7,335 bases of DNA from an uncultured Flavobacterium sp. (GCA_946479395.1 CAMLFV010000132.1:1-7335); one strand, 5' to 3'. Positions 1-5,806 are shown, counted from the first letter of the stretch. Made by a program: numbers and translations. The notes: generated by a model from the sequence alone, not told the origin.

Positions 1-221
1 ACTGAAAAAGACTGAACTAATGGAGATACAAAATAAAGTATGATTCCAATTAACAATTGTGTGTGCGTAAAAATTAATGCAAATAACGATAATTTACGAT
101 CGCCGTCTTTAAATTCTTTGTTTGATGTCATCCCGATAATTGCGTTTATCGATGCTACAATCAACAAAATTAAAGCAGCAAAAGCAATGTAAGAATGCGC
201 ATGTTGTAAACCTGTGTACAT
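1..221 (-). CDS. Small integral membrane protein, 'cytochrome B'-like (partial, C-terminus beyond window)
   Basis: Reading leftwards from an ATG at 221-219, the frame stays open to the window edge and gives 73 residues, beginning MYTGLQHAHSYIAFAALI. It shows a first hydrophobic helix (about residues 9-30), a short charged loop (SNKEFKDGDRK, about 34-44) and a second helix beginning FALIFTHTQLLIGIILYFVS. The His residues near the start of each helix, the charged loop and the overall pattern match a family of roughly 140-150-residue, four-helix proteins that I recall as commonly labelled 'cytochrome B' in Bacteroidetes genomes. Whether these bind heme is not shown here. No alternative upstream ATG is present, and a TAnnTTTG-type -7 box lies 25 bp upstream, which supports this start. 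The C-terminal half is outside the window. The family call is from memory; that it is a coding membrane protein is more certain. Confidence 0.7.
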   Translation of the reverse strand, partial: MYTGLQHAHSYIAFAALILLIVASINAIIGMTSNKEFKDGDRKLSLFALIFTHTQLLIGIILYFVSPLVQSFS

Positions 222-246
222 AGTTATATTTATTGTTGTTTGCTGG

Positions 247-254
247 CAAAGATA
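247..254 (-). promoter_or_regulatory. Putative Bacteroidetes -7 box (TATCTTTG) for the 'cytochrome B'-like gene
   Basis: The minus strand reads TATCTTTG, a perfect match to the Bacteroidetes sigma-A -7 consensus TAnnTTTG, 25 bp before the ATG at 221. A TTG at 271-269 lies only 14 bp upstream, shorter than the usual spacer, so the -33 element is not convincing. The call rests on the -7 box and its position. The rest of the 205-bp gap (222-426) is T/A-rich and shows no gene. Confidence 0.5.
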
Positions 255-397
255 GGCTTTTTTCGTTGCAAAAAACTACCTTTAAATTTTTACACAAAAG
301 CAAATGTACTGAAAAACAATTACATAACAATAATAAAACTTTTTAAAATCGTTTTTTTAACACTTTTTAAGAGTCTGTTTTAACATTTTTTAGATTG

Positions 398-422
398 ATA
401 CTTACTTGCTTAAAAGTAGTAT
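398..422 (-). terminator. Weak hairpin downstream of the thioredoxin-like gene, possible terminator
   Basis: ATACT-T-ACTT (398-407) pairs with AAGTAGTAT (414-422) as a 9-bp stem with one bulged T and a 6-nt loop. It starts 4 bp past the stop codon of the leftward thioredoxin-like gene. The stem is AT-rich and no U-tract follows on the minus-strand RNA, so it is not a classical Rho-independent terminator. Its position at the end of the two-gene unit is the main argument for it. Confidence 0.25.
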
Positions 423-426
423 TACA

Positions 427-873
427 CTAGATGATTTCTAAAAAATCGTTGGCAGAAATGTACGATTGTAGAAAAAGTATTTCGTTAAAATTTGTATCTA
501 AAAAAATAATGGTCGGATAAATTTGTTGCCTCTTTCCCAAGTAAAAATTTACCAGTTCATGAGAACCTGTTTTTATACCCTTTGGTACAAATTTATACTG
601 CTTTTGGTTGTATGTTATTGTAGTTTTAGTTTCAGCATTAAAAAAAACAACGTAATAGTTTTTATTTAGTTTTTCTATTACCTTTTTATTCTTGAACGTA
701 GTTTGTTGCAACATTTTGCAATATTGGCACCAATCGGTATAAAAATAAAGCAGTATTGGTCGAGGATTTTTCTCGACCAACTGCTGTAATTGTTCAAAGC
801 TGTATGTTTGCAGTTGTTGTGAATAGCTTTGAACGTAAAAATTAAAAAATAATACTAAAAGTAACTGCTTCAA
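427..873 (-). CDS. Secreted thioredoxin-like thiol-disulfide protein
   Basis: The 148-residue product has a signal-peptide-like N-terminus: Lys2, a hydrophobic run over residues 4-14, and a likely cleavage near YS|Q (18-19). A thioredoxin fold follows. The active site is DWCQYC (Cys49, Cys52) at the start of the first catalytic helix after the strand ILLYFYT, and Pro120 in IYPTIIFLD is the expected cis-proline. About 40 residues with YNQKQYKF...GSHELVNFYLG lie between them, as in periplasmic thioredoxin_7/DUF255-like proteins of Bacteroidetes. It probably acts in the periplasm on disulfides of a partner. It lies 11 bp behind the TonB receptor stop codon on the same strand, so co-transcription is likely. 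The start is TTG (873-871): the frame reaches a stop at 894-892 without an ATG, and only this start keeps the full signal peptide. Fold confidence is high; the substrate is unknown. Confidence 0.85.
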   Translation of the reverse strand: MKQLLLVLFFNFYVQSYSQQLQTYSFEQLQQLVEKNPRPILLYFYTDWCQYCKMLQQTTFKNKKVIEKLNKNYYVVFFNAETKTTITYNQKQYKFVPKGIKTGSHELVNFYLGKRQQIYPTIIFLDTNFNEILFLQSYISANDFLEII

Positions 874-884
874 ATTAAATGAGA

Positions 885-2933
885 TTAAAAGTTATATCGA
901 ACTCCTAAAAAGGTTCTTATGCCTTGATTCGCTGCATATACATACGATGGATCAAAAACCAAACCGTAAGGATTATCCGGCGTTCGCATTGCATTTCCGT
1001 TTGGATTGAACTGTACATTTTTATCGAATGGATCGTTTGATCTGGAAATTAAAAACGGAACATTTTTACTTAATGTCCAATTTAAAAGGTTTTTCACACC
1101 ACCATAAATTTGAAAGTTTTTAAAACCTTTATACGTTAGCTGAATGTTTTGTATGCTGTAGGTTTCTGAATATTCTGGTCTAGGATCCCATTCGCTCACC
1201 AAAGGCAAACGCATTGGTCCGTACAAATTCCCGGTGTAATCAATATCTAAATTAATTGATGGTATGGCGTACGAAATTGCCCATGTACCTGAAAAACGTT
1301 CGGTAAGCATTTGGCGTTGTTTAACACCTTCTTCTTCGGTAGAAACATCCATTAATGTTCCGCCTACAATAAATTTTAATCCGTTTCCTAAAATAAGATC
1401 CACATTTGCACTGATTCCTTTTGAAGTTGCGTGTCCGTTTAAGTTATCGTAAATGATCTGATTTGGATTGGTATCATAATCGGGCAAAATGGCATTTGTA
1501 AAATAGGTGTACCAAGTTGATGCTTCTAACTGCAAAACATTCGATCCAAAATACCATTGTTTTAAATAACTTAAATTTACATTATACGATTTTTCGGGTT
1601 TTAAATCTTCTAGCACAATAACATCGCGCGAACCCGAAAGTGCTGCATGATCTTCGGTAAATAAATTCACTACTCTAAAACCAGTTCCTGCATTTAAGCG
1701 AATCACATCGCCCGTGTTAGCTTTGTACCTGTAAGCCACACGAGGTGTAAAAATAGATCCGTGATTGTTGTTATAATCGTAACGTGCACCTAATAAAATG
1801 CTGTGTTTTGTGTTGAACGAAATTTCGTCTTGTGCAAAAAAACCAGGCATTGTGGTAACATCTTTTTCATTGGTTGCTGGCGTATTATCGTCGTAAGATG
1901 TATATCTAAAAGCAGCGCCAAACAACATATCGTGTTTACCTAATTTTTTATCCCAGGTTAACTGCCCAAAACCTACTTGCTGTTTTGCCATGTAAGGCGT
2001 GTTGCCATAAACCGAGTTTTGATCATGATCGGCGTACGAAAAAGAAAAGAACATTTTTTCTGAAATGGGCAATTCGTAAGTTCCCAATAATTCGTACCGA
2101 TTGGTGTAGATTGATTCGCCATAAACTTCATCGCCACCGCGATAACTTTTATTCCAGTTCATTTCGCCACCCCAACGATCTTCGTAAAAATAGCGTCCGG
2201 CAATAGAAAATAACTTATTACTTTTTCTCGTGAAATTCCATTTTTGAAAAACCGAAATACGATCTTGCAAAGTTAAATCGGTAAAATTATCGTTGTTTTT
2301 ATCAACTGGGTTCGAATAATTAAAATAGTTTACCCCCATTAACAAATGCGCTTTCTCACCTACTTTAGTGCTTAAACCAACATCGGTATTTACTTCGCCC
2401 CAAGAAGTTCCAAATACATCGGCAGAAAAAAGCGATGCGTTTTTAGGGTTTTTAGTAATGATATTAATTAATCCACCAACCGCCTCACTACCATATAAAG
2501 ACGATGCCGGTCCTTTAACAACCTCAACCCGTTCAATCAGCGAATTCGGAATTCCCGACAAACCATAAACAGTAGAAAGTCCGCTAACAATGGGCATTCC
2601 ATCGATCAAAACAAAAGTATAAGGTCCTTCCAATCCATTAATATGAATATCGCCTGTGTTACAAACGCTACAATTTACCTGCGGACGCACCCCGTTTACA
2701 ATTTGTAAGGCTTCAAAAACGTTTGATGTTGGATTTTTCTTAAAAAAAGTAGGTGTGTAAACCTCAACAGACACCAAACTTTCCGATCGAAGCACGGGCT
2801 TCATAGTTCCGGAAATTACTATTTCGTCTAAAGTATCATCATCAACAGTATTAGGAATTGAATCTTGTTCCACCTGACTAAAAGCAGTTTGAAAGCCAAT
2901 TAAGGATAATATTAAAAGTATATTTTGTTTCAT
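885..2933 (-). CDS. TonB-dependent outer-membrane receptor with CxxC plug (metal/heme uptake type)
   Basis: The 682-residue product carries a signal peptide (1-19, cleavage AFS|Q). A TonB-box-like stretch LDEIVISGT (35-43) comes next, then a plug domain (about 50-160) with INGLEGPY (98-105), VLIDGMPI (108-115) and the conserved RVEVVKGPASSLYGSEAVGG (135-154). A 22-strand-type barrel follows and ends in the aromatic residue of GVRYNF. The plug contains Cys88 and Cys91 (NCSVC) just before the INGLEGPY segment. I recall a comparable NCxxC in HmuR-like receptors of Bacteroidales, which take up heme. The region FRVVNLFTED (419-428) with LKPEKSYN (444-451) corresponds to the FRAP-NPNL segment of heme receptors, and His97 and His429 are candidate ligands, but heme specificity is not shown. 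Length is normal for a receptor without a carboxypeptidase-like N-terminal domain. It is divergent from a DtxR-family repressor gene and heads a unit with the thioredoxin-like gene. Regulation by metal is inferred. Confidence 0.93.
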   Translation of the reverse strand: MKQNILLILSLIGFQTAFSQVEQDSIPNTVDDDTLDEIVISGTMKPVLRSESLVSVEVYTPTFFKKNPTSNVFEALQIVNGVRPQVNCSVCNTGDIHINGLEGPYTFVLIDGMPIVSGLSTVYGLSGIPNSLIERVEVVKGPASSLYGSEAVGGLINIITKNPKNASLFSADVFGTSWGEVNTDVGLSTKVGEKAHLLMGVNYFNYSNPVDKNNDNFTDLTLQDRISVFQKWNFTRKSNKLFSIAGRYFYEDRWGGEMNWNKSYRGGDEVYGESIYTNRYELLGTYELPISEKMFFSFSYADHDQNSVYGNTPYMAKQQVGFGQLTWDKKLGKHDMLFGAAFRYTSYDDNTPATNEKDVTTMPGFFAQDEISFNTKHSILLGARYDYNNNHGSIFTPRVAYRYKANTGDVIRLNAGTGFRVVNLFTEDHAALSGSRDVIVLEDLKPEKSYNVNLSYLKQWYFGSNVLQLEASTWYTYFTNAILPDYDTNPNQIIYDNLNGHATSKGISANVDLILGNGLKFIVGGTLMDVSTEEEGVKQRQMLTERFSGTWAISYAIPSINLDIDYTGNLYGPMRLPLVSEWDPRPEYSETYSIQNIQLTYKGFKNFQIYGGVKNLLNWTLSKNVPFLISRSNDPFDKNVQFNPNGNAMRTPDNPYGLVFDPSYVYAANQGIRTFLGVRYNF

Positions 2934-2939
2934 TGAATT

Positions 2940-2965
2940 ATAATTTTAGACAAATCTAAATTTAT
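2940..2965. promoter_or_regulatory. Imperfect 26-bp palindrome, candidate DtxR/MntR-family operator
   Basis: ATAA-T-TTTAGA-CAAA-TCTAAA-T-TTAT: ten of eleven arm positions pair, around a 4-nt centre. The core half-sites TTTAGA/TCTAAA recall the TTAGG/CCTAA half-sites of DtxR-type operators, but are not identical to them. The palindrome covers the -7 box and the expected start point of the receptor promoter, in the divergent region next to the repressor gene. A bound repressor there would block the receptor promoter. Short palindromes are common in AT-rich DNA, so this stays a candidate. Confidence 0.45.
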
Positions 2966-2982
2966 TTTTGTGTTCAAACAAA
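2951..2982 (-). promoter_or_regulatory. Putative promoter of the TonB receptor-thioredoxin unit
   Basis: The minus strand has TAGATTTG at 2958-2951, matching the TAnnTTTG -7 consensus of Bacteroidetes, with two overlapping TTTG -33 candidates at 2982-2979 (20-bp spacer) and 2978-2975 (16-bp spacer). The 20-bp spacer is in the usual range. The -7 box ends 17 bp before the receptor ATG, giving a short leader. Confidence 0.6.
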
Positions 2983-3012
2983 ATAAAAAATATAATTTTC
3001 AGAATTCTTTTA

Positions 3013-3020
3013 TATCTTTG
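3013..3020 (+). promoter_or_regulatory. Putative -7 box (TATCTTTG) for the dtxR-zip operon
   Basis: TATCTTTG matches the TAnnTTTG -7 consensus and ends 19 bp before the repressor ATG at 3040, the same geometry as the divergent receptor promoter. No good TTTG -33 element is present at 17-23 bp upstream, where there is only AT-rich DNA (ATTTTCAG near 2995-3002). It does not overlap the palindrome at 2940-2965, so the two promoters may be controlled differently. Confidence 0.55.
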
Positions 3021-3039
3021 ATTTAAAATTTAGTACTTA

Positions 3040-3696
3040 ATGCTTACGCACGCAGAAGAAAATTACTTAAAGGTGATTTACCACTTATCGCAAACCGAAG
3101 ATCAAGGAATATCAACCAACGCCATTGCGCAAAAAATTGATACCAAAGCGTCATCGGTTACCGATATGATTAAAAAATTAAAAGAGAAAGATTTAATAAC
3201 GCACGAAAAATATCAAGGTGTTTTTATTACGCAATTAGGTATGTACACCGCAAAAATGATTATTAGAAAACACCGTTTATGGGAAGTTTTTTTGGTTGAT
3301 AAACTACATTTTAATTGGGACGAAGTGCATGATGTTGCCGAAGAATTGGAACACATTAAATCTGAAAAACTGATTAATGCGTTGGATGCCTTTCTTGGAT
3401 ATCCGAAAGAAGATCCGCATGGTGACCCGATTCCTAATGCGAAAGGTGAAATTCCGTACCGTGAAAAAGAGCTATTGACAGAAACAGAAGAAAACAACAA
3501 TTATATGTGTGTGGGTGTAAAAGACACATCGGTTGCTTTTTTGCAATATTTAGATCGACAAAAAATTGCCCTGGGAAGCACTTTTATGGTTTTAAAACAC
3601 GAAAATTTCGATCATTCGGTAACGATATTGTTTCAAGAAAACGAGCTGACTTTATCAAAAGTGGTAGCTCAAAATTTATTCGTTAAAAAGATTTAA
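3040..3696 (+). CDS. DtxR/MntR-family metal-dependent transcriptional repressor
   Basis: This is a 218-residue metal-sensing DNA-binding protein of DtxR length, longer than the compact ~140-residue MntR. In order: a winged helix-turn-helix (about 1-65, recognition region TKASSVTDMIKKLKEKDLI), a dimerisation/metal domain (about 66-140), and a C-terminal SH3/FeoA-like domain (about 153-218). Visible metal ligands, aligned by eye to DtxR, are His78 and Glu82 (RKHRLWE) and His97 (VHD) for the ancillary site, and Glu101, Glu104 and His105 (EELEH) for the primary site. The conserved DPHGDPIP (125-132) follows. Glu101 replaces the DtxR Cys102, as in MntR (Glu99), but the N-terminal ligand position carries Asn8 rather than Asp or Met. 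It probably represses uptake genes when Mn(II) or Fe(II) is ample. It is followed after 1 bp by the ZIP transporter gene and is divergent from the TonB receptor. Family is certain; the metal sensed is not. Confidence 0.93.
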   Translation: MLTHAEENYLKVIYHLSQTEDQGISTNAIAQKIDTKASSVTDMIKKLKEKDLITHEKYQGVFITQLGMYTAKMIIRKHRLWEVFLVDKLHFNWDEVHDVAEELEHIKSEKLINALDAFLGYPKEDPHGDPIPNAKGEIPYREKELLTETEENNNYMCVGVKDTSVAFLQYLDRQKIALGSTFMVLKHENFDHSVTILFQENELTLSKVVAQNLFVKKI

Positions 3697-3697
3697 T

Positions 3698-4528
3698 ATG
3701 TTCGATCAATTAATTGCTTTTTTTGAATCGGTAAATCCGGTTTGGGCAGCACTTTTCGCAGGATTATTCACTTGGTCGTTAACGGCAATTGGTGCGGCGT
3801 TGGTTTTTGTTTTTCGAAATCCGAACAAAAAATTATTAGACGGCATGTTGGGTTTTACAGGCGGTGTTATGATTGCGGCAAGTTTTTGGAGTTTGCTTGC
3901 ACCGGCTATAAACATGAGTCAAGGTGAAGGTTTTACCAAAGTAATGCCCGCCGCTATTGGTTTTGCATTAGGCGCATTGTTTTTGTTTGTGTTAGATAAA
4001 ATTTTGCCGCATTTGCACTTAAATCACCCCGTATCAAAAACCGAAGGTGTTAAAACCAAAACTCCTTGGCAAAAAACAACTTTATTGGTTTTGGCAATTA
4101 CCTTACACAACATTCCCGAAGGTTTGGCGGTTGGTGTTTTGTTTGGTGGTGTTGCAGCCGGAATTCCCGAAGCAACTATTGCCGGTGCGTTAACTTTGGC
4201 AATTGGTATTGGTTTGCAAAATTTACCCGAAGGTTTGGCGGTTTCATTTCCATTGCGAAGAGCCGGTATGAGCCGAGGGAAAAGTTTTATGTACGGACAA
4301 AGTTCTGCTTTGGTTGAACCTATTGCGGCCGTGATTGGTGCATTAGCCGTAGGTTTTTTTACTCCGATTTTACCTTACGCATTAGCTTTTGCAGCCGGAG
4401 CCATGATTTTTGTTGTGATTGAAGAAGTAGTTCCCGAAACCCAGCAAGGCGATAATGGCGACATTGCAACTCTTGGTTTTATTGGCGGATTTATTGCTAT
4501 GATGATACTGGATGTTGCTTTGGGATAG
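3698..4528 (+). CDS. ZIP-family divalent metal transporter
   Basis: The 276-residue polytopic inner-membrane protein has the two ZIP metal-site helices: LHNIPEGLAVG (136-146; His137, Asn138, Glu141) and LQNLPEGLAVS (173-183; Gln174, Asn175, Glu178). A third helix has GQSSALVEPIAAVIGA (200-215; Glu207). The layout is eight helices, with a loop after the third carrying His105, His107 and His110 (PHLHLNH), a typical ZIP His-containing loop. The double NxPEG pattern resembles the GufA/ZIP11-like branch. It would move Zn(II), Fe(II) or Mn(II) into the cytoplasm; the sequence does not fix the metal. Its ATG lies 1 bp after the repressor stop codon (TAATATG), so the two are almost certainly co-transcribed and translationally coupled. 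This ties the transporter's metal to that of the repressor. It ends 1 bp from the stop of the convergent small gene. Confidence 0.94.
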   Translation: MFDQLIAFFESVNPVWAALFAGLFTWSLTAIGAALVFVFRNPNKKLLDGMLGFTGGVMIAASFWSLLAPAINMSQGEGFTKVMPAAIGFALGALFLFVLDKILPHLHLNHPVSKTEGVKTKTPWQKTTLLVLAITLHNIPEGLAVGVLFGGVAAGIPEATIAGALTLAIGIGLQNLPEGLAVSFPLRRAGMSRGKSFMYGQSSALVEPIAAVIGALAVGFFTPILPYALAFAAGAMIFVVIEEVVPETQQGDNGDIATLGFIGGFIAMMILDVALG

Positions 4529-4529
4529 T

Positions 4530-4775
4530 TTACCAACCGTTAACACGAGCTATCTTTACAAAAATTGCAATTAAACAGCCTAAAACAAAAAAACCGATAA
4601 TACCATCAATTAATTCTTTGTCAGGTTGTTCATTGTAATTATAATAATCTTTAATATTTAGTTTTCTTTTATCTCCTTTTATTCTAAAATATAACAAATC
4701 AAAAAAGCATCTAAAACTCGCTCCTAAATAGAGAAAAAGATATTTTTGAAGAAAGATTGTAAAAAGGTGTATCAT
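4530..4775 (-). CDS. Small hypothetical membrane protein with two hydrophobic segments
   Basis: From the ATG at 4775-4773 the product is 81 residues. A first hydrophobic segment (MIHLFTIFLQKYLFLYLGA) is followed by a basic linker (FRIKGDKRKLNIKDYYNYNEQP) and a second hydrophobic helix (ELIDGIIGFFVLGCLIAIFV) ending KIARVNGW. The frame could extend to a GTG at 4847, but that would overlap the divergent dioxygenase gene by 36 bp and add a less typical N-terminus, so the ATG is preferred. The clear membrane-linker-membrane pattern and the tight 1-bp spacing to the ZIP stop codon argue for a real gene. It resembles small unnamed membrane proteins I recall from flavobacteria (LGA-FR segment after helix 1). 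No function can be assigned. No TAnnTTTG box is seen upstream. Confidence 0.55.
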   Translation of the reverse strand: MIHLFTIFLQKYLFLYLGASFRCFFDLLYFRIKGDKRKLNIKDYYNYNEQPDKELIDGIIGFFVLGCLIAIFVKIARVNGW

Positions 4776-4811
4776 AAAACTAAAATAATAAAAAACACTA
4801 AATAATAAAAC

Positions 4812-5531
4812 ATGTCTTATAATAATCAGATTGCGGAATGTCTTCACAACAAAGGTTTTTCTATTGTTGATGGACTTTATAATGATACAGAAATTGATTC
4901 AATTATTTCGTGCATTAATAAAGCCGATCAAAAAAATACTACTTTTCGTAAATCGGCTGATTTATTTGCAATAAGACAAGTTGTGAAAGAAATTCCGGAA
5001 ATAATTCCATTCGTTTTTAATGACAAGCTTCAAAATCTGATCGCAAGTATTCTAGGGAATGATTGTTTCATTGTAAAAAGCATCTATTTTGATAAACCCG
5101 AAAATTCGAACTGGTATGTTGCGTACCATCAGGATCTGACGATTTCGGTAGATAAAAAAGTTGAAACTGAGAACTTTGTTAATTGGACTAAAAAGCAAAA
5201 TCAATTTGCAGTTCAACCGCCACTTTCGGTTTTAGAAAATATTGTAACCTTACGAATTCATTTAGATGAAACAAATTCAGAAAACGGTGCATTAAAGGTT
5301 ATAGAAAATTCTCATTCAAAAGGAATTTTCAGACCAGAAACCATCAATTGGGAAAAGGAAAAAGAAGTAACTTGTAATGTTAACAAAGGCGGTGTCATGC
5401 TTATGAAACCATTGTTATTGCATAGTTCAGGCAGAACAACAAACAGTAAAAAACGAAGAGTTATTCATATTGAACTATCAAACATAAATCTTTCAAAAGA
5501 ATTAAACTGGTCTGAAAAACAGGAAATATAA
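4812..5531 (+). CDS. Phytanoyl-CoA dioxygenase (PhyH)-family Fe(II)/2-oxoglutarate oxygenase
   Basis: The 239-residue protein has the PhyH double-stranded beta-helix pattern. The N-terminus NKGFSIVDGLYNDTEID is the usual 'G(F/Y)..v.g..s..ei' opening of the family. The iron-binding HxD motif is His106-Gln107-Asp108 (YHQDLTI), and the distal ligand is His204 (LLLHSSGRTT). Arg215 or Arg216 lies 11-12 residues later and would bind the 2-oxoglutarate carboxylate. The segment LRIHLDETNSENGALKVIENSHSKG (148-171) is the typical central strand pair, followed by GGVMLMKPLLLH. The substrate is unknown: the family hydroxylates varied small molecules, and nothing nearby suggests a biosynthetic pathway. 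The start is an ATG 36 bp from the divergent small membrane gene. TATTTTTG at 4741-4748 fits a -7 box but has no partner. The convergent side holds REP-like repeats. Family confidence is high. Confidence 0.87.
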   Translation: MSYNNQIAECLHNKGFSIVDGLYNDTEIDSIISCINKADQKNTTFRKSADLFAIRQVVKEIPEIIPFVFNDKLQNLIASILGNDCFIVKSIYFDKPENSNWYVAYHQDLTISVDKKVETENFVNWTKKQNQFAVQPPLSVLENIVTLRIHLDETNSENGALKVIENSHSKGIFRPETINWEKEKEVTCNVNKGGVMLMKPLLLHSSGRTTNSKKRRVIHIELSNINLSKELNWSEKQEI

Positions 5532-5533
5532 AA

Positions 5534-5663
5534 CGTTTCAACAAGCTCAACGCCCAAATAATTTCAATATTTAAAGGTATTAGCACCGGTCACTGAGTCA
5601 TGTCGAAGTACTATCGAAGTGACAAGTTATACATGAATGACGTTTCGACAGGCTCAACGTCCG
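5534..5663. repeat. REP-like palindromic repeat cluster between convergent genes
   Basis: Three related units lie in the 147-bp gap between the dioxygenase stop and the Cys-rich gene stop. Unit A (5534-5555, CGTTTCAACAAGCTCAACG...) and unit C (5641-5662, CGTTTCGACAGGCTCAACG...) are direct copies differing at 3 of 22 positions. Unit B (5588-5610) is a degenerate copy in the opposite orientation: its TGTCGAA (5601-5607) is the exact complement of TTCGACA (5644-5650) in unit C. TCGAAGT is repeated at 5603-5609 and 5614-5620. These match the 'TTTCGACAAGCTCAACG / CACTGAG-TTGTCGAAGTG' intergenic repeats I recall as abundant in many Bacteroidetes genomes. B and C can fold into a hairpin and might help end transcription from both sides. 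No coding potential is seen here. Confidence 0.7.
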
Positions 5664-5678
5664 TATCCATCATATTTC

Positions 5679-5801
5679 TTATCCACAACCACAGTTATTA
5701 TCATTTCCACAACTGCCTTTTTTCTTCTTTTTAAAAACAAACTTTTTTAGTAAAAAGGCAACTGCCATACACAACAATATATAAACAATAACATTTTGCA
5801 T
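5679..5801 (-). CDS. FeoB-associated Cys-rich membrane protein
   Basis: This is a 40-residue protein from the ATG at 5801-5799. It has one N-terminal transmembrane helix (QNVIVYILLCMAVAFLLKKF), a lysine run (KKFVFKKKKK, 19-28), and a C-terminal Cys motif SCGNDNNCGCG with Cys31, Cys37 and Cys39. This architecture (single helix, basic stretch, CG...CGC tail) matches the FeoB-associated Cys-rich family (Pfam FeoB_associated), whose members sit beside feoB. The positive-inside rule places the Lys and Cys tail in the cytoplasm, where it could receive or chaperone Fe(II) from FeoB or bind an Fe-S-like centre; that is inference. The gene begins 5 bp after the feoB stop, so it is the last gene of the feo operon. 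A longer frame from GTG at 5891 would overlap feoB by more than 80 bp with an unlikely N-terminus and is rejected. Confidence 0.82.
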   Translation of the reverse strand: MQNVIVYILLCMAVAFLLKKFVFKKKKKGSCGNDNNCGCG

Positions 5802-5806
5802 ACGCT

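Noticed and set aside
109..330. 73-residue minus-strand frame overlapping the 'cytochrome B'-like gene start and the gap
   Set aside because: It is in another frame from the membrane protein that starts at 221, runs through AT-rich non-coding DNA and the -7 box, and has a low-complexity Cys/Phe-rich composition.
330..362. A/T runs (AAAAC ... GTTTTTTT) resembling a terminator on the plus strand
   Set aside because: The stem would be about 5 AT-rich base pairs, and no plus-strand gene ends nearby.
1264..2568. Several plus-strand frames of 60-75 residues opposite the TonB receptor
   Set aside because: All are antisense to the conserved receptor, with no promoter or family features.
3213..3500. 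95-residue minus-strand frame inside the DtxR-family gene
   Set aside because: It is antisense to the well-supported metal-binding domain; its Ser-rich composition is typical of a shadow frame.
4776..4847. GTG-started N-terminal extension of the small membrane protein
   Set aside because: It would overlap the divergent dioxygenase coding region by 36 bp, and an ATG at 4775 gives a normal membrane protein start.
5534..5663. CRISPR array or transposon end as an explanation for the repeats
   Set aside because: Units are in mixed orientation, unevenly spaced and degenerate, with no spacers of constant length and no transposase gene or target duplication visible.
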